Source: Bacillus sp. N1-1
GTDB lineage: Bacteria; Bacillota; Bacilli; Bacillales; Guptibacillaceae
Length of the DNA: 64,000 nucleotides
Assembly: GCF_009818105.1 (NCBI RefSeq)
Contig: NZ_CP046564.1
Coordinates: 2,232,001-2,296,000, forward strand
Direction of reading: 5' to 3'
Shown here one piece after another: positions 51,408 to 60,097 of the stretch. The notes under the pieces were generated by a model, which saw nothing but the letters and a program-made list of their open reading frames with translations, ran no database searches and was not told the DNA's origin. Made by a program: the position numbers and the translations under genes. Numbering within the stretch: position 1 is the stretch's first letter; each line of letters starts with the position of its first letter.

Positions 51408-52796
51408 ATGAATATCGTATCTTTGCTAGGCACCTTTCTTGATGATGATCAGATTAGCGTAAATGCCACTGTGTTAGAGCAGCATAGTAAAGACGAATCT
51501 TATCATACGCCACATGATCCAGACGTGGTCGTTTTTCCAAAAACGACAGAAGAAGTTAGTAAAATAATAAAGGTAGCGAACGAAAATCGAATACCGATTG
51601 TTCCATTTGGGCTAGGCTCAAGCCTAGAGGGTCATGTGATTCCTTATCAAGGTGGAATCTCTATCGATTTCCAATTGATGAACAAGGTTCTTGAGGTACG
51701 ACCAGAGGATTTCCTCGTACGGGTGCAGCCCGGTGTCACGCGTTCACAATTAAATAAAGAATTAAAAAAGCACGGCTTATTTTTCACCGTTGATCCAGGT
51801 GCAGATGCAACACTAGGTGGAATGGCATCTACAAATGCTAGTGGGACTACCTCTGTTCGGTATGGAGTCATGCGAGATCAAGTTCGTGATTTGGAAGTTG
51901 TCCTTGCGGATGGAAGAGTTATACATACTGGAAGCAACACAGCAAAATCGTCATCTGGTTATCACCTGAATGGGCTTTTCGTTGGTTCAGAAGGGACGCT
52001 GGGAACATTTACAGAACTGACTCTCAACGTCTACGGGATTCCAGAAGCCACACTTGCAGGAAGGATCGTTTTTCCAACAATTGAGCAAGCGGTTTCAACC
52101 GTTACAAATATCCTTCATGCTGCGATACCAGTAGCAAGAATTGAACTGGTCGATGCGCGTTCCGTTCAACAAGTGAACAAAACAAATGAAACGAACTACA
52201 TTGAAAAGCCAACATTATTTATCGAGTTTCACGGAAATGAAGCTGGACTGAATCAAGATGTTGCGTTTGCTAAAAGCATTGCTGAAGACAACCAGTGTGA
52301 GGAGTTTATTTTCGAACATGATACGAAGAAACGAGCTCTTTTATGGGAGGCTCGACACAACCTCGCATACTCGTTCAGTCATGGATCTCCAGGTAAAAAG
52401 ATGATGGTAACAGACGTCTGCGTCCCCATTTCAGAACTTACCGGGGCGATAACAGACGCAAGGAAAGCAATCGAAACTTACGGATTAGATGGTGCCCTTC
52501 TCGGTCATGTGGGAGATGGAAACTATCATGCCATCGTCATGATCAATCCTGATGACCCGATTGAGCTTGAGAAAGCTACAAAACTAAATCAACACCTTGT
52601 TCACTATGCGCTCGAGCGAGGAGGCACGTGTACGGGAGAACATGGAGTAGGTACAGGGAAAGCGCAATATCAACAAAAAGAACATGGAGCTGCTTTGGAT
52701 GTAATGTTGGCAGTTAAACAAACTCTTGATCCGAACGGCATTATGAATCCAGGTAAAATATTTGCTATTGATAAAGAACAGTCTTCCATTATCTGA
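51408..52796 (+). CDS. FAD-linked oxidase, GlcD/D-lactate dehydrogenase type
   Basis: A 462-residue flavoprotein of the vanillyl-alcohol-oxidase/PCMH fold. FAD contacts are visible in PFGLGSSLEGH near 67, VDPGADATLGGMASTNASGTTSVRYG near 130-155, and GSEGTLG near 193; the C-terminal GHVGDGNYHAIVM near 365 and GTCTGEHGVGTGK near 405 hold the metal-binding histidines of D-2-hydroxyacid dehydrogenases. It oxidises glycolate, D-lactate or another D-2-hydroxy acid. Companion glcE/glcF genes are absent. The sigma-54 activator gene begins 20 nt downstream, so the two are likely co-transcribed. Confidence 0.92.
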   Translation: MNIVSLLGTFLDDDQISVNATVLEQHSKDESYHTPHDPDVVVFPKTTEEVSKIIKVANENRIPIVPFGLGSSLEGHVIPYQGGISIDFQLMNKVLEVRPEDFLVRVQPGVTRSQLNKELKKHGLFFTVDPGADATLGGMASTNASGTTSVRYGVMRDQVRDLEVVLADGRVIHTGSNTAKSSSGYHLNGLFVGSEGTLGTFTELTLNVYGIPEATLAGRIVFPTIEQAVSTVTNILHAAIPVARIELVDARSVQQVNKTNETNYIEKPTLFIEFHGNEAGLNQDVAFAKSIAEDNQCEEFIFEHDTKKRALLWEARHNLAYSFSHGSPGKKMMVTDVCVPISELTGAITDARKAIETYGLDGALLGHVGDGNYHAIVMINPDDPIELEKATKLNQHLVHYALERGGTCTGEHGVGTGKAQYQQKEHGAALDVMLAVKQTLDPNGIMNPGKIFAIDKEQSSII

Positions 52797-52816
52797 TCAT
52801 TTTTGAGGTGACCGCT

Positions 52817-54454
52817 ATGGACTTATCAACTATTTCCCAACTGTCTTTTCCTGCTTTCATTTCAAAAAAAGGAATCATTCTTTCCACAAATGACGCTTTT
52901 CGCTCAATCATAAAAGACGCTGAAGAAGAACCAGTTGAAGAGATTTTTGATATCATAGAAGAACACGAAACATTTACTAAAACCCGGTATAAGGACAAAG
53001 AAATGTTGTTCATTACAGAACAGAAGGATCAGTACGTCTATTACATCGGGAAAGAAAACACTCATTTCTCTGATCTGGAAAAACAGGTAACAGAACTTGA
53101 AAAACTAAACAGGGAATTAGATTCAATTATTGACAATTCCTATGACGGAATTTATATTACCGATAACAAAGGGATTACATTGAAAACCAATACAGCGATT
53201 GAACGACTAACTGGTATCCCAAAGGAATATTACATTGGAAAAAATGTTGATCGTCTAGTTAATAGAGGTATATTAAAAGATTCCGTAACAAAAAAAGTAC
53301 TGAAACAACGCCGAACTGTATCAGTCGTACAGAATAATTTCGAAGGAAAAGAAACTTTGATTACCGGTAGCCCAATCTTTAACAATAAAGGTGACATTGA
53401 AAAGGTGATCACGAACATACGGGATCTTTCAGAATTAAATAGACTTATATCCGAGTTGAATAGTGTCCAAAAAAAGAATGCTGAATATGAAAAAGAACTT
53501 GAACTTTTAAAAGGATATTCAAACTCAGGAATTATTATTGAGAGTGAAACCATGAAAGAACTTTATGAAACTGCTACTAGAATCGCAAATTTTGATGCAA
53601 CTGTTCTTATATTGGGTGAAACAGGTGTCGGAAAAGATGTTCTTGCTCGATTTATCTATTCAAAAAGCAAGAGAGCTTCAACCGGAGACTTTATTAAAGT
53701 AAATTGCGGTGCTATACCACAAGAGCTAATTGAATCAGAGCTCTTCGGTTATGAAGGCGGCGCATTTACTGGCGCCAGCCGCAATGGTAAGCCTGGAATG
53801 TTCGAAATGGCAGATAACGGGGTTCTATTCCTTGATGAAGTAGGTGAACTACCTTTAAAAACTCAAGTGAAATTACTCCAGGTTATTCAAGATAATACTA
53901 TTCAACGCATAGGTGCTACGAAACTGAAAAGGGTTAATGTAAGAATCATTGCTGCAACCAATCGCAACCTCCTCCAAATGGTAACAGAGCAGGAATTTAG
54001 AGAGGATTTGTTTTATCGCCTCAATGTCATTCCACTCTTCATTCCTCCATTAAGAGAGAGAAGAGATGATATTCTACCACTAATCCAGTTCTTTCTAAAT
54101 CGAACGAATTTAAAATATAACCTTGATAAGCATTTAAAAGCCGACCTTAAAAACTCTCTATATGAATTGGATTGGAAAGGGAATGTAAGAGAAATGGCTA
54201 ATTTAATTGAACGAATGGTATTAACCACTTCTAAACGTGCGATTTCTCATGACCACCTTCCTGCCGATTATAAAAAGGAAAGGGCAGATCCTCGTATTCA
54301 CAGCCTTAAAGAAGCCGTTGAAATTACAGAACGTAACGTTCTAGAAGATGCCTATTCAAAATACAAAAGCACATATGAAATTTCTCGAGTTTTAAATACC
54401 AGTCAACCAACTATTGTCAGAAAACTAAGGAAATATCAAATCGGCCAATCTTAA
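52817..54454 (+). CDS. Sigma-54-dependent transcriptional activator (PAS-AAA+-HTH)
   Basis: A 545-residue enhancer-binding protein. After a short N-terminal region (1-85), a PAS sensor lies at about 90-200 (LDSIIDNSYDGIYITDNKG); the AAA+ domain covers about 240-470, with Walker A GETGVGKD near 267, the sigma-54 contact loop GAFTGA near 315, and FLDEVGELP near 335; the C-terminal Fis-like HTH is near 505-545 (YEISRVLNTSQPTIVRKLRKY). It should drive open-complex formation at the two -24/-12 promoters just downstream. An in-frame GTG at 52808 overlaps the ribosome binding site GAGGTG; the ATG at 52817 is preferred. The effector is unknown, presumably a carboxylate or acyl-CoA. Confidence 0.95.
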   Translation: MDLSTISQLSFPAFISKKGIILSTNDAFRSIIKDAEEEPVEEIFDIIEEHETFTKTRYKDKEMLFITEQKDQYVYYIGKENTHFSDLEKQVTELEKLNRELDSIIDNSYDGIYITDNKGITLKTNTAIERLTGIPKEYYIGKNVDRLVNRGILKDSVTKKVLKQRRTVSVVQNNFEGKETLITGSPIFNNKGDIEKVITNIRDLSELNRLISELNSVQKKNAEYEKELELLKGYSNSGIIIESETMKELYETATRIANFDATVLILGETGVGKDVLARFIYSKSKRASTGDFIKVNCGAIPQELIESELFGYEGGAFTGASRNGKPGMFEMADNGVLFLDEVGELPLKTQVKLLQVIQDNTIQRIGATKLKRVNVRIIAATNRNLLQMVTEQEFREDLFYRLNVIPLFIPPLRERRDDILPLIQFFLNRTNLKYNLDKHLKADLKNSLYELDWKGNVREMANLIERMVLTTSKRAISHDHLPADYKKERADPRIHSLKEAVEITERNVLEDAYSKYKSTYEISRVLNTSQPTIVRKLRKYQIGQS

Positions 54455-54469
54455 CATATATACTGCACC

Positions 54470-54492
54470 ACTCGCCCCTGGCGAGTTTTTTT
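54470..54492 (+). terminator. Intrinsic terminator after the sigma-54 activator
   Basis: ACTCGCC / GGCGAGT with a 3-nt loop, followed by seven Ts. It ends 7 nt before the -24 element of the next promoter, so the activator gene and the ketopantoate-reductase-like gene are separate units. Confidence 0.92.
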
Positions 54493-54498
54493 ATTGGT

Positions 54499-54514
54499 TG
54501 GCATCAAACTTGCA
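54499..54514 (+). promoter_or_regulatory. Sigma-54 (-24/-12) promoter 1
   Basis: TGGCATCAAACTTGCA fits the sigma-54 consensus TGGCAC-N5-TTGCA, with the GG and GC pairs exactly 10 nt apart. The predicted start is about 54525, 17 nt before the start codon at 54542. Confidence 0.88.
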
Positions 54515-54541
54515 ATACTTAAGGGAAAGGAGGCAGAGACT

Positions 54542-55456
54542 ATGAAAATTGGAATTGCTGGAACAGGAGCAGTGGGTGGTTATATTGGTGGCATGCTAGC
54601 ACTTGCTAATCATGAGGTTGTTTTTTTATCCCGAGGAACTAACTTGCTCGTGATGCAACAACGAGGTTTGAAAATCAAAAGCTCTGTAGATGAAGTAATC
54701 ATTCATAAGGAGTTTACACATTCACTGGATACATTTAGCGATGTCGATCTCATCATATTAAGTGTCAAATCAAACGATACAATCAATATCGCTAGACAGT
54801 TGCGCCAAAATATATCTTCTAGTACTCCCGTTCTTCTTATGCAAAACGGAGTGAGTAATGAAGAGATTGCAATAGAATATTTCGATTCTACTTGCCTATA
54901 TACAGCTGCAGTTTATTTAACATCCAGAATGTCAGAACCAGGTATCATCGAGATGGCAGGTAAACCAAGATTAACTATAGGGTCATTAGAATCTGGAAAT
55001 GTAGAAGAAGCAAAGTCTCTCACTCATTTATTTAATGAAGCAGGAATTCAAGCGAAGACATCATCAAATATTATGCGAGCTAAATGGAAGAAACTTTTGT
55101 GGAATGTAACATTTAATCCTCTTTCTGCCTACGCAGGGGTCACAGTAGGACAAATCATCAACGAACCAGAACTGCGTGAAATAGCTGAGAGGGCTTTAGT
55201 CGAAGGAATGCAGATAGCGAGTTATAAAGGGTTCTGTTTTCAGGATGAGCTGATCAATCAAATATTCATAGGGGCAAGGAAAGCAGATAATCATTATACA
55301 AGCATGCTCCAAGATCGTCTAAACGGAAAACAACTCGAGATTGAATCGATATGTGGGTACTTTTTGAAAGAAGCCACTAAGCTAGATGTTTCAACCCCAG
55401 TTATTCAATCACTTTATAACAATTTAGCAACTTTAGAGAAAGAAGCTTTCCGCTAA
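54542..55456 (+). CDS. Ketopantoate reductase-like (ApbA/PanE family) oxidoreductase
   Basis: A 304-residue NADPH-dependent 2-keto acid reductase: Rossmann motif GTGAVGGYIGGMLA near 7-20, then a helical C-terminal domain with the conserved lysine in MRAKWKKLLWN near 180 and NPLSAYAGVT near 194. PanE makes pantoate, but many relatives reduce other 2-keto acids. Its sigma-54 promoter beside a catabolic operon argues for a catabolic or redox role, for example interconverting a 2-keto and 2-hydroxy acid with the FAD-linked oxidase upstream. A longer frame from TTG 54494 overlaps the promoter and is excluded; AAAGGAGG fixes the ATG. Confidence 0.87.
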   Translation: MKIGIAGTGAVGGYIGGMLALANHEVVFLSRGTNLLVMQQRGLKIKSSVDEVIIHKEFTHSLDTFSDVDLIILSVKSNDTINIARQLRQNISSSTPVLLMQNGVSNEEIAIEYFDSTCLYTAAVYLTSRMSEPGIIEMAGKPRLTIGSLESGNVEEAKSLTHLFNEAGIQAKTSSNIMRAKWKKLLWNVTFNPLSAYAGVTVGQIINEPELREIAERALVEGMQIASYKGFCFQDELINQIFIGARKADNHYTSMLQDRLNGKQLEIESICGYFLKEATKLDVSTPVIQSLYNNLATLEKEAFR

Positions 55457-55698
55457 ATAACCTTTACTTAAAATCGTTTCACAGATTTATGGCAAGTGAT
55501 TCATTTTTGAATCAGTGCATAATCATACGATTATATCGATTCCTTTTATCGATAGCTATGTTAATGTACCGGTTGATTTTTGCTGCCCTTACGTCTGTTA
55601 ATGCTTAAAACCGATAATATAACAATAAAACCTATCATATTCATTGCGCTAATAGTTTGTATTTCACTACTAACAGAACTTACTTACTAGAAATCATT
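55457..55698. other. Regulatory intergenic region upstream of the sigma-54 operon
   Basis: Part of a 422-bp gap without a gene. It contains a 7-bp dyad TGATTCA-TTTT-TGAATCA (55497-55514) and two ATCGAT copies 7 bp apart (about 55538-55556). These are candidate upstream activator sites for the sigma-54 activator, though farther from the promoter than usual. Confidence 0.35.
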
Positions 55699-55750
55699 AA
55701 AAGTGATACAAAAATGAATTAGTAATTCATTTTTGTATCACTTTTTTTGT
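55699..55750 (+). terminator. Very long AT-rich terminator-like hairpin
   Basis: Arms of 22 bp (55699-55720 and 55724-55745) are perfectly complementary around a 3-nt AGT loop, with a T run immediately after. It lies 240 bp beyond the ketopantoate-reductase-like gene and about 80 bp before the second sigma-54 promoter. It would insulate the operon from read-through, or act as a bidirectional barrier. Confidence 0.65.
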
Positions 55751-55825
55751 TTTTTCTTAAGCGTTTTTATTTCCAAAATGAATATAAACCTCGTAAATAA
55801 GCTGTTTTTGAGCTTTTTTTAAAAA

Positions 55826-55841
55826 TGGCATAAAACTTGCT
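55826..55841 (+). promoter_or_regulatory. Sigma-54 (-24/-12) promoter 2, of the catabolic operon
   Basis: TGGCATAAAACTTGCT matches the sigma-54 consensus with the GG and GC pairs 10 nt apart, and is almost identical to promoter 1 at 54499 (14 of 16 positions). The predicted start is about 55852, 27 nt before the start codon. Confidence 0.9.
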
Positions 55842-55878
55842 ATTTAATTAAAGTAACCAAAGTAAGGGGGAACTTATT

Positions 55879-57027
55879 ATGACAGTAACTATTACAAGTG
55901 AATTACAACAGATGAAAACCATGATTCGAAGCTTTGTTGAGAATGAGATCGAACCATTTGCTCAGCAAATTGAAGAAGAGGATGCAATTCCAGAGCATTT
56001 AATCGAAAAAGCAAAAGAACTAGGTCTCTTTGGAATGAGTATCCCAGAGGAATATGGTGGAATTGGATTAAATTCTGAAGGAAAAGCTGTGGTATTAGAA
56101 CAACTCGGACGTACGCACAACGGCTATGTATCTTTAATTAGTGCTCATACTGGAATTGGTAGTACTGGACTGGTGAAATTAGCTTCTGAATCACTTAAAC
56201 AAAAGTACTTACCTGATATGGCTGCCGGAAACAAAATAGCCGCTTTTGCTTTATCGGAACCTGGAGCCGGATCAGACGCAACGAATTTATCAACCATTGC
56301 AGTGAAACAGGGGGATAAATGGATCATTAATGGTATGAAACATTTTATTACGAATGGTCCTGTTGCAGATGTCTTTACGGTCATTGCATCTACTGATAAA
56401 TCAAAAGGAGCTAAAGGAGGCATTACCGCATTTCTAGTAGAAAAGAATTTTCCAGGACTAATAGTAGGAAAACGCGATAAAAAGATGGGATTGAAGGGAT
56501 CGTATACATGTCAAATTATATTTGAAGATTGTGAAGTACCCGAAGAAAATGTGATCGGTGAAATTGGAATGGGATACATATCAGCCCTGAAAATCCTTGG
56601 TGAGGGTCGAATTGGATTAGCTGCCCGAGCGGTGGGTTCCTGCGATAAATTAATCGAGATGTCAGCAAGCTACGCTAAAGAACGTATTCAATTTGGAAAG
56701 CCAATTGCATCCAATCAAGCAATTCAATGGATGCTTGCTGATATGGCAACTGAAACGGAGGCAGCTAGGGCACTAACGACGATGGCAGCTAAGAAAGTTG
56801 ATGAAGGTAAGAAAGTTATTAAAGAAGCTTCAATGGCAAAACTCTATGCTTCGGAAGTATTCAACCGTGTTGCTGATAAAGCTGTACAGATCCATGGCGG
56901 GATGGGCTACGTCTCTGATTACCCAGTAGAACGCTTTTACAGAGATGCACGAATTACTAAGATTTATGAAGGAACAAGCGAGGTTCAGCGCATGATTATT
57001 TCAAGACATATTTTAGATGAGTATTAA
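55879..57027 (+). CDS. Acyl-CoA dehydrogenase (first gene of the sigma-54 operon)
   Basis: A 382-residue FAD enzyme with all canonical motifs: FALSEPGAGSDATN near 120, GMKHFITNG near 150, QIHGGMGYVSDYPVERFYRDARITKIYEGTSEVQRM near 337-372, with the catalytic glutamate in YEGT. It would oxidise the CoA ester of the imported acid to the 2-enoyl-CoA. The closest functional group is short/branched- or medium-chain dehydrogenases of Bacillus (AcdA-like); chain length cannot be read from the sequence. AAGGGGG ribosome binding site; -24/-12 promoter upstream. Confidence 0.93.
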   Translation: MTVTITSELQQMKTMIRSFVENEIEPFAQQIEEEDAIPEHLIEKAKELGLFGMSIPEEYGGIGLNSEGKAVVLEQLGRTHNGYVSLISAHTGIGSTGLVKLASESLKQKYLPDMAAGNKIAAFALSEPGAGSDATNLSTIAVKQGDKWIINGMKHFITNGPVADVFTVIASTDKSKGAKGGITAFLVEKNFPGLIVGKRDKKMGLKGSYTCQIIFEDCEVPEENVIGEIGMGYISALKILGEGRIGLAARAVGSCDKLIEMSASYAKERIQFGKPIASNQAIQWMLADMATETEAARALTTMAAKKVDEGKKVIKEASMAKLYASEVFNRVADKAVQIHGGMGYVSDYPVERFYRDARITKIYEGTSEVQRMIISRHILDEY

Positions 57028-57078
57028 TCCATTGATCTACTCGAACGACAGATACAGAGGAGGAAGGAGCTGGATTGT

Positions 57079-59046
57079 TTGAGTCAAAGTTATTCTGAAA
57101 CTCCCGTTCAGAAAATTAATACTACTATTAAGGATAAACCGGCCTATATCGAGGAAATATGGTCAACGAGAAAAGATAATTGGAATCTAACAAGAATTCT
57201 CGTTGTATTAACTTCTGTTTTAGCAATTGGATTATCCCTCTTTCACATTTATACAGCTGGTTTTGGAACGCTTTCCTCCTGGCAACAGAGAAGTATACAC
57301 GTTGTCTGGGCACTACTATTAATTTTTCTTATCTTTCCATTTCGAAAAGGTAAGCAGTTTGGCCCGATTGATTTTCTATTCGTTTTAGCAACTTTAGTAG
57401 AGTCTGGTTTTATTCTTTTTCAAGGTGACGCCATTCAAAGTAGACAAGGTAACCCAAACATAACCGATATCATTCTCGGAAGTATTTTCATTGGATTAGT
57501 ACTTGAAGCAACACGGAGGACAAATGGCTTTCTTATGGCTTGTATTGGTTTGTTTTTCATGGGTTACATCTTTTTGGGTCCCTTTTTTCCCGGTGCGCTA
57601 GCTCACCCAGGAGTAAGATATGGAAAAATGGTTGATCAGATGTTTAATGGCACACTAGGGATTTTCAGTGCTCCCATTTATATTAGTTCAACTGTTTTAA
57701 TATTATTTGTGATTTTTGGAGCGTTTTTAATGCGTTCTGGTGGAGGACAATTTTTTACGAATTTTGCTTTTGGTGCACTTGGTAATCGTGCAGGAGGACC
57801 TGCATTATCAGCAGTTGGAGCTAGTGCAATGGTTGCGACCATTACGGGAAATGGAGCGGCGAATGCAGCTGTAACAGGATCCTTTACGATTCCACTAATG
57901 AAGAAACTTGGGTATAGTAAACGATTCGCTGCAGCGGTTGAAGCAGTTGCTTCACAGGGGGGACAAATTATGCCACCCATTATGGGAGCATCCGTTTTCA
58001 TCATGGCTGAGACTACGGGTATTCCTTATATAACGCTCGCGTTATATGCATTAATTCCCGCAATTATTTACTTCTTAATTGCAGGTTTTATCGTCTATTA
58101 CCATGCGAAACGTTTGCATATGGAAGGCATTCCGAAAGAACAACTTCCTGATCCCAAAAGGGTACTTTTAACACAAGGCTATCTATTTCTTCCAATTCTT
58201 ATGATTATTTATTTAATGATTGATGGATTTAGCCCTATGAAAGCAGGCTTTTACGGAATCATAGCTACGATTCTTTTAAGCTGGATTAGAAAAATGACGA
58301 GAATGAATTTATTGGATATTCTCGCTTCACTCGAAAGTGGCGCCAGAAGCGCACTAGCCGTTATTTCTGCCTGTGCGACTGCTGGTATTATTGTAGGTGC
58401 TGTATCGCTAACTGGGCTTGGTCTTACGTTCTCGAGATTTATGATTGATACTGCGGGAGGTCATTTATTTCTTCTTCTCATCATGTTAGCCATTGCTTCA
58501 ATCATCCTTGGTATGGGAATGCCAACCGTTTCAGCATACGTCATTCTTGCCGTTTTAGGGGTACCTGCGCTAGTAGAGATGAATGTTAACGTTGTGGCTG
58601 CCCATATGTTTGTCTTTTATTTCGGCGTAATGTCAGGACTTACTCCTCCAGTTGCAATCACAGCTTATACGACAGCAGGAATTGCTGGATCTAATCCATC
58701 ATCAACCGCATTTTACGCGATTCGTATTGCTCTTGGCGGATTTTTTGTTCCATTTGTCTTTGTATATAACCCTGAATTGTTACTTCAAGGCGGTGATATT
58801 CCTGCCATCATTACTGCATTGCTATCTGCTGCAGTTAGCTGTGTACTTTTTGCAGGTGCAGTGGAAGGATATTGGTTTGGACATGTCACGCCACTAAAAA
58901 GAACGATTTTATTTATCAGTGCTATATTACTTGTCATGCCTGGCTTAATCGGAGACCTAATAGGGCTTATTCTTGTCGTGTTCACGTTCATCTGGCAACG
59001 TTCTCATCGTGTCGGGAAAAGCTCACCACAAGAAATAAGTGGATAA
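57079..59046 (+). CDS. TRAP transporter fused permease (DctQM type)
   Basis: A 655-residue fusion of the small (4-helix, about residues 40-190) and large (12-helix, about 195-640) TRAP subunits, typical of systems with a TAXI-type binding protein. GNGAANAAVTGSFTIPLMKKLGY near 258 and GMGMPTVSAY near 480 are DctM signatures. TRAP transporters use Na+ or H+ gradients to import carboxylates captured by an extracellular binding protein, here the lipoprotein encoded next. The start is TTG 57079, about 9 nt after AAGGAG. It lies 51 nt after the dehydrogenase gene. Confidence 0.93.
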   Translation: MSQSYSETPVQKINTTIKDKPAYIEEIWSTRKDNWNLTRILVVLTSVLAIGLSLFHIYTAGFGTLSSWQQRSIHVVWALLLIFLIFPFRKGKQFGPIDFLFVLATLVESGFILFQGDAIQSRQGNPNITDIILGSIFIGLVLEATRRTNGFLMACIGLFFMGYIFLGPFFPGALAHPGVRYGKMVDQMFNGTLGIFSAPIYISSTVLILFVIFGAFLMRSGGGQFFTNFAFGALGNRAGGPALSAVGASAMVATITGNGAANAAVTGSFTIPLMKKLGYSKRFAAAVEAVASQGGQIMPPIMGASVFIMAETTGIPYITLALYALIPAIIYFLIAGFIVYYHAKRLHMEGIPKEQLPDPKRVLLTQGYLFLPILMIIYLMIDGFSPMKAGFYGIIATILLSWIRKMTRMNLLDILASLESGARSALAVISACATAGIIVGAVSLTGLGLTFSRFMIDTAGGHLFLLLIMLAIASIILGMGMPTVSAYVILAVLGVPALVEMNVNVVAAHMFVFYFGVMSGLTPPVAITAYTTAGIAGSNPSSTAFYAIRIALGGFFVPFVFVYNPELLLQGGDIPAIITALLSAAVSCVLFAGAVEGYWFGHVTPLKRTILFISAILLVMPGLIGDLIGLILVVFTFIWQRSHRVGKSSPQEISG

Positions 59047-59059
59047 AAGGAGGATTTTA

Positions 59060-60061
59060 ATGCGTAAATCATTAATTAGTCTATTGATAGCGCTTACACT
59101 AATCGTAATTACAGCTTGTGGAAATAGTGCTTCTAGTGATGGAGAAGGACTCGAAGCACCTGATAAGTTTTTAAAAGTTGGTTCTGGACCTATGGGTTCT
59201 GGGTGGTACCCGATTACGACTGCATTGTCAGAACTATATATGGATCACTTTTCAGGACTTAATGTTTCACAGATTGAAGGCGGAAGTACTTCGAACCTAA
59301 AATCACTTCAAATCGGTGATATCCAGTATGCCATTCATTACACTTCTGATTTTGCTGACGCAGTTAAAGGGACTGGAAGCTTTGATGAAAAATTAGACAA
59401 GGTAGCAGGACTTACTTCTCTCTATCCGGTTTATCAGACAATCGCGACTCTTGCAGATAATGAAGAGATCAATAAGGTGGAAGATATCGTTGATCAACAC
59501 ATCTTCCTAGGTCCAAAAGGCGGGGGTGGCCCAGTTGCCTTCTGGAGAATGATGAAAGAATACGGGATTGACGAAGGTTCTATTAAGGATGCAGGTGGTA
59601 AGATTTCCTATGGTAATTATTCAGATGGTGCCTCTATGTTAAAAGATGGAATTGTCGATGTTTTTGTCGGTGGTGGTGCTCCTCAAGTGACTTCTCTTCA
59701 GGAGATAGAGGTAACAAAACCAATTAAGGTTATTCCAATTGATGAAGAAAAGCTTAAAGGCATTAGCGAAAAAGGATTGGGGATTTCTTATGATAGCCTT
59801 CCAGGAAATACGTATAAAGGTCTAGAAGAAGAGATTCCAACTTACACTCTTGTTGCGATGTTTGGTGTCCGCTCAGACTTATCAGAAGATTACGTTTATA
59901 ACCTAACGAAAGTATTTTGGGAAAATCAGGATCCTTTTAAGGAGCAAATCCCACAAAGAGCAAAGAATTTCACGATGGAAACTGCTTTAGATGGGATCGA
60001 TCCAGAAACGCTTCATCCAGGAGCAAAGAAATATTATGAAGAAGAAGGGATCATTGATTAA
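59060..60061 (+). CDS. TAXI-family TRAP transporter substrate-binding lipoprotein
   Basis: A 333-residue extracytoplasmic binding protein. The signal peptide ends at VITAC (lipobox, Cys20), so it is lipid-anchored as expected for a Gram-positive TRAP system. The mature part shows TAXI-family features: GSGPMGSGWYPITTALSE near 42 and IEGGSTSNLKSLQIGDIQYAIHYT near 72. It delivers the ligand to the fused permease. Known TAXI ligands include glutamate-like and other carboxylates; the ligand here is unknown. AAAGGAGG ribosome binding site fixes the ATG at 59060 over an upstream in-frame ATG. Confidence 0.93.
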   Translation: MRKSLISLLIALTLIVITACGNSASSDGEGLEAPDKFLKVGSGPMGSGWYPITTALSELYMDHFSGLNVSQIEGGSTSNLKSLQIGDIQYAIHYTSDFADAVKGTGSFDEKLDKVAGLTSLYPVYQTIATLADNEEINKVEDIVDQHIFLGPKGGGGPVAFWRMMKEYGIDEGSIKDAGGKISYGNYSDGASMLKDGIVDVFVGGGAPQVTSLQEIEVTKPIKVIPIDEEKLKGISEKGLGISYDSLPGNTYKGLEEEIPTYTLVAMFGVRSDLSEDYVYNLTKVFWENQDPFKEQIPQRAKNFTMETALDGIDPETLHPGAKKYYEEEGIID

Positions 60062-60097
60062 AAAAAGTAAAAGTAATTCTTAAAGGTGGTAAAGGCA

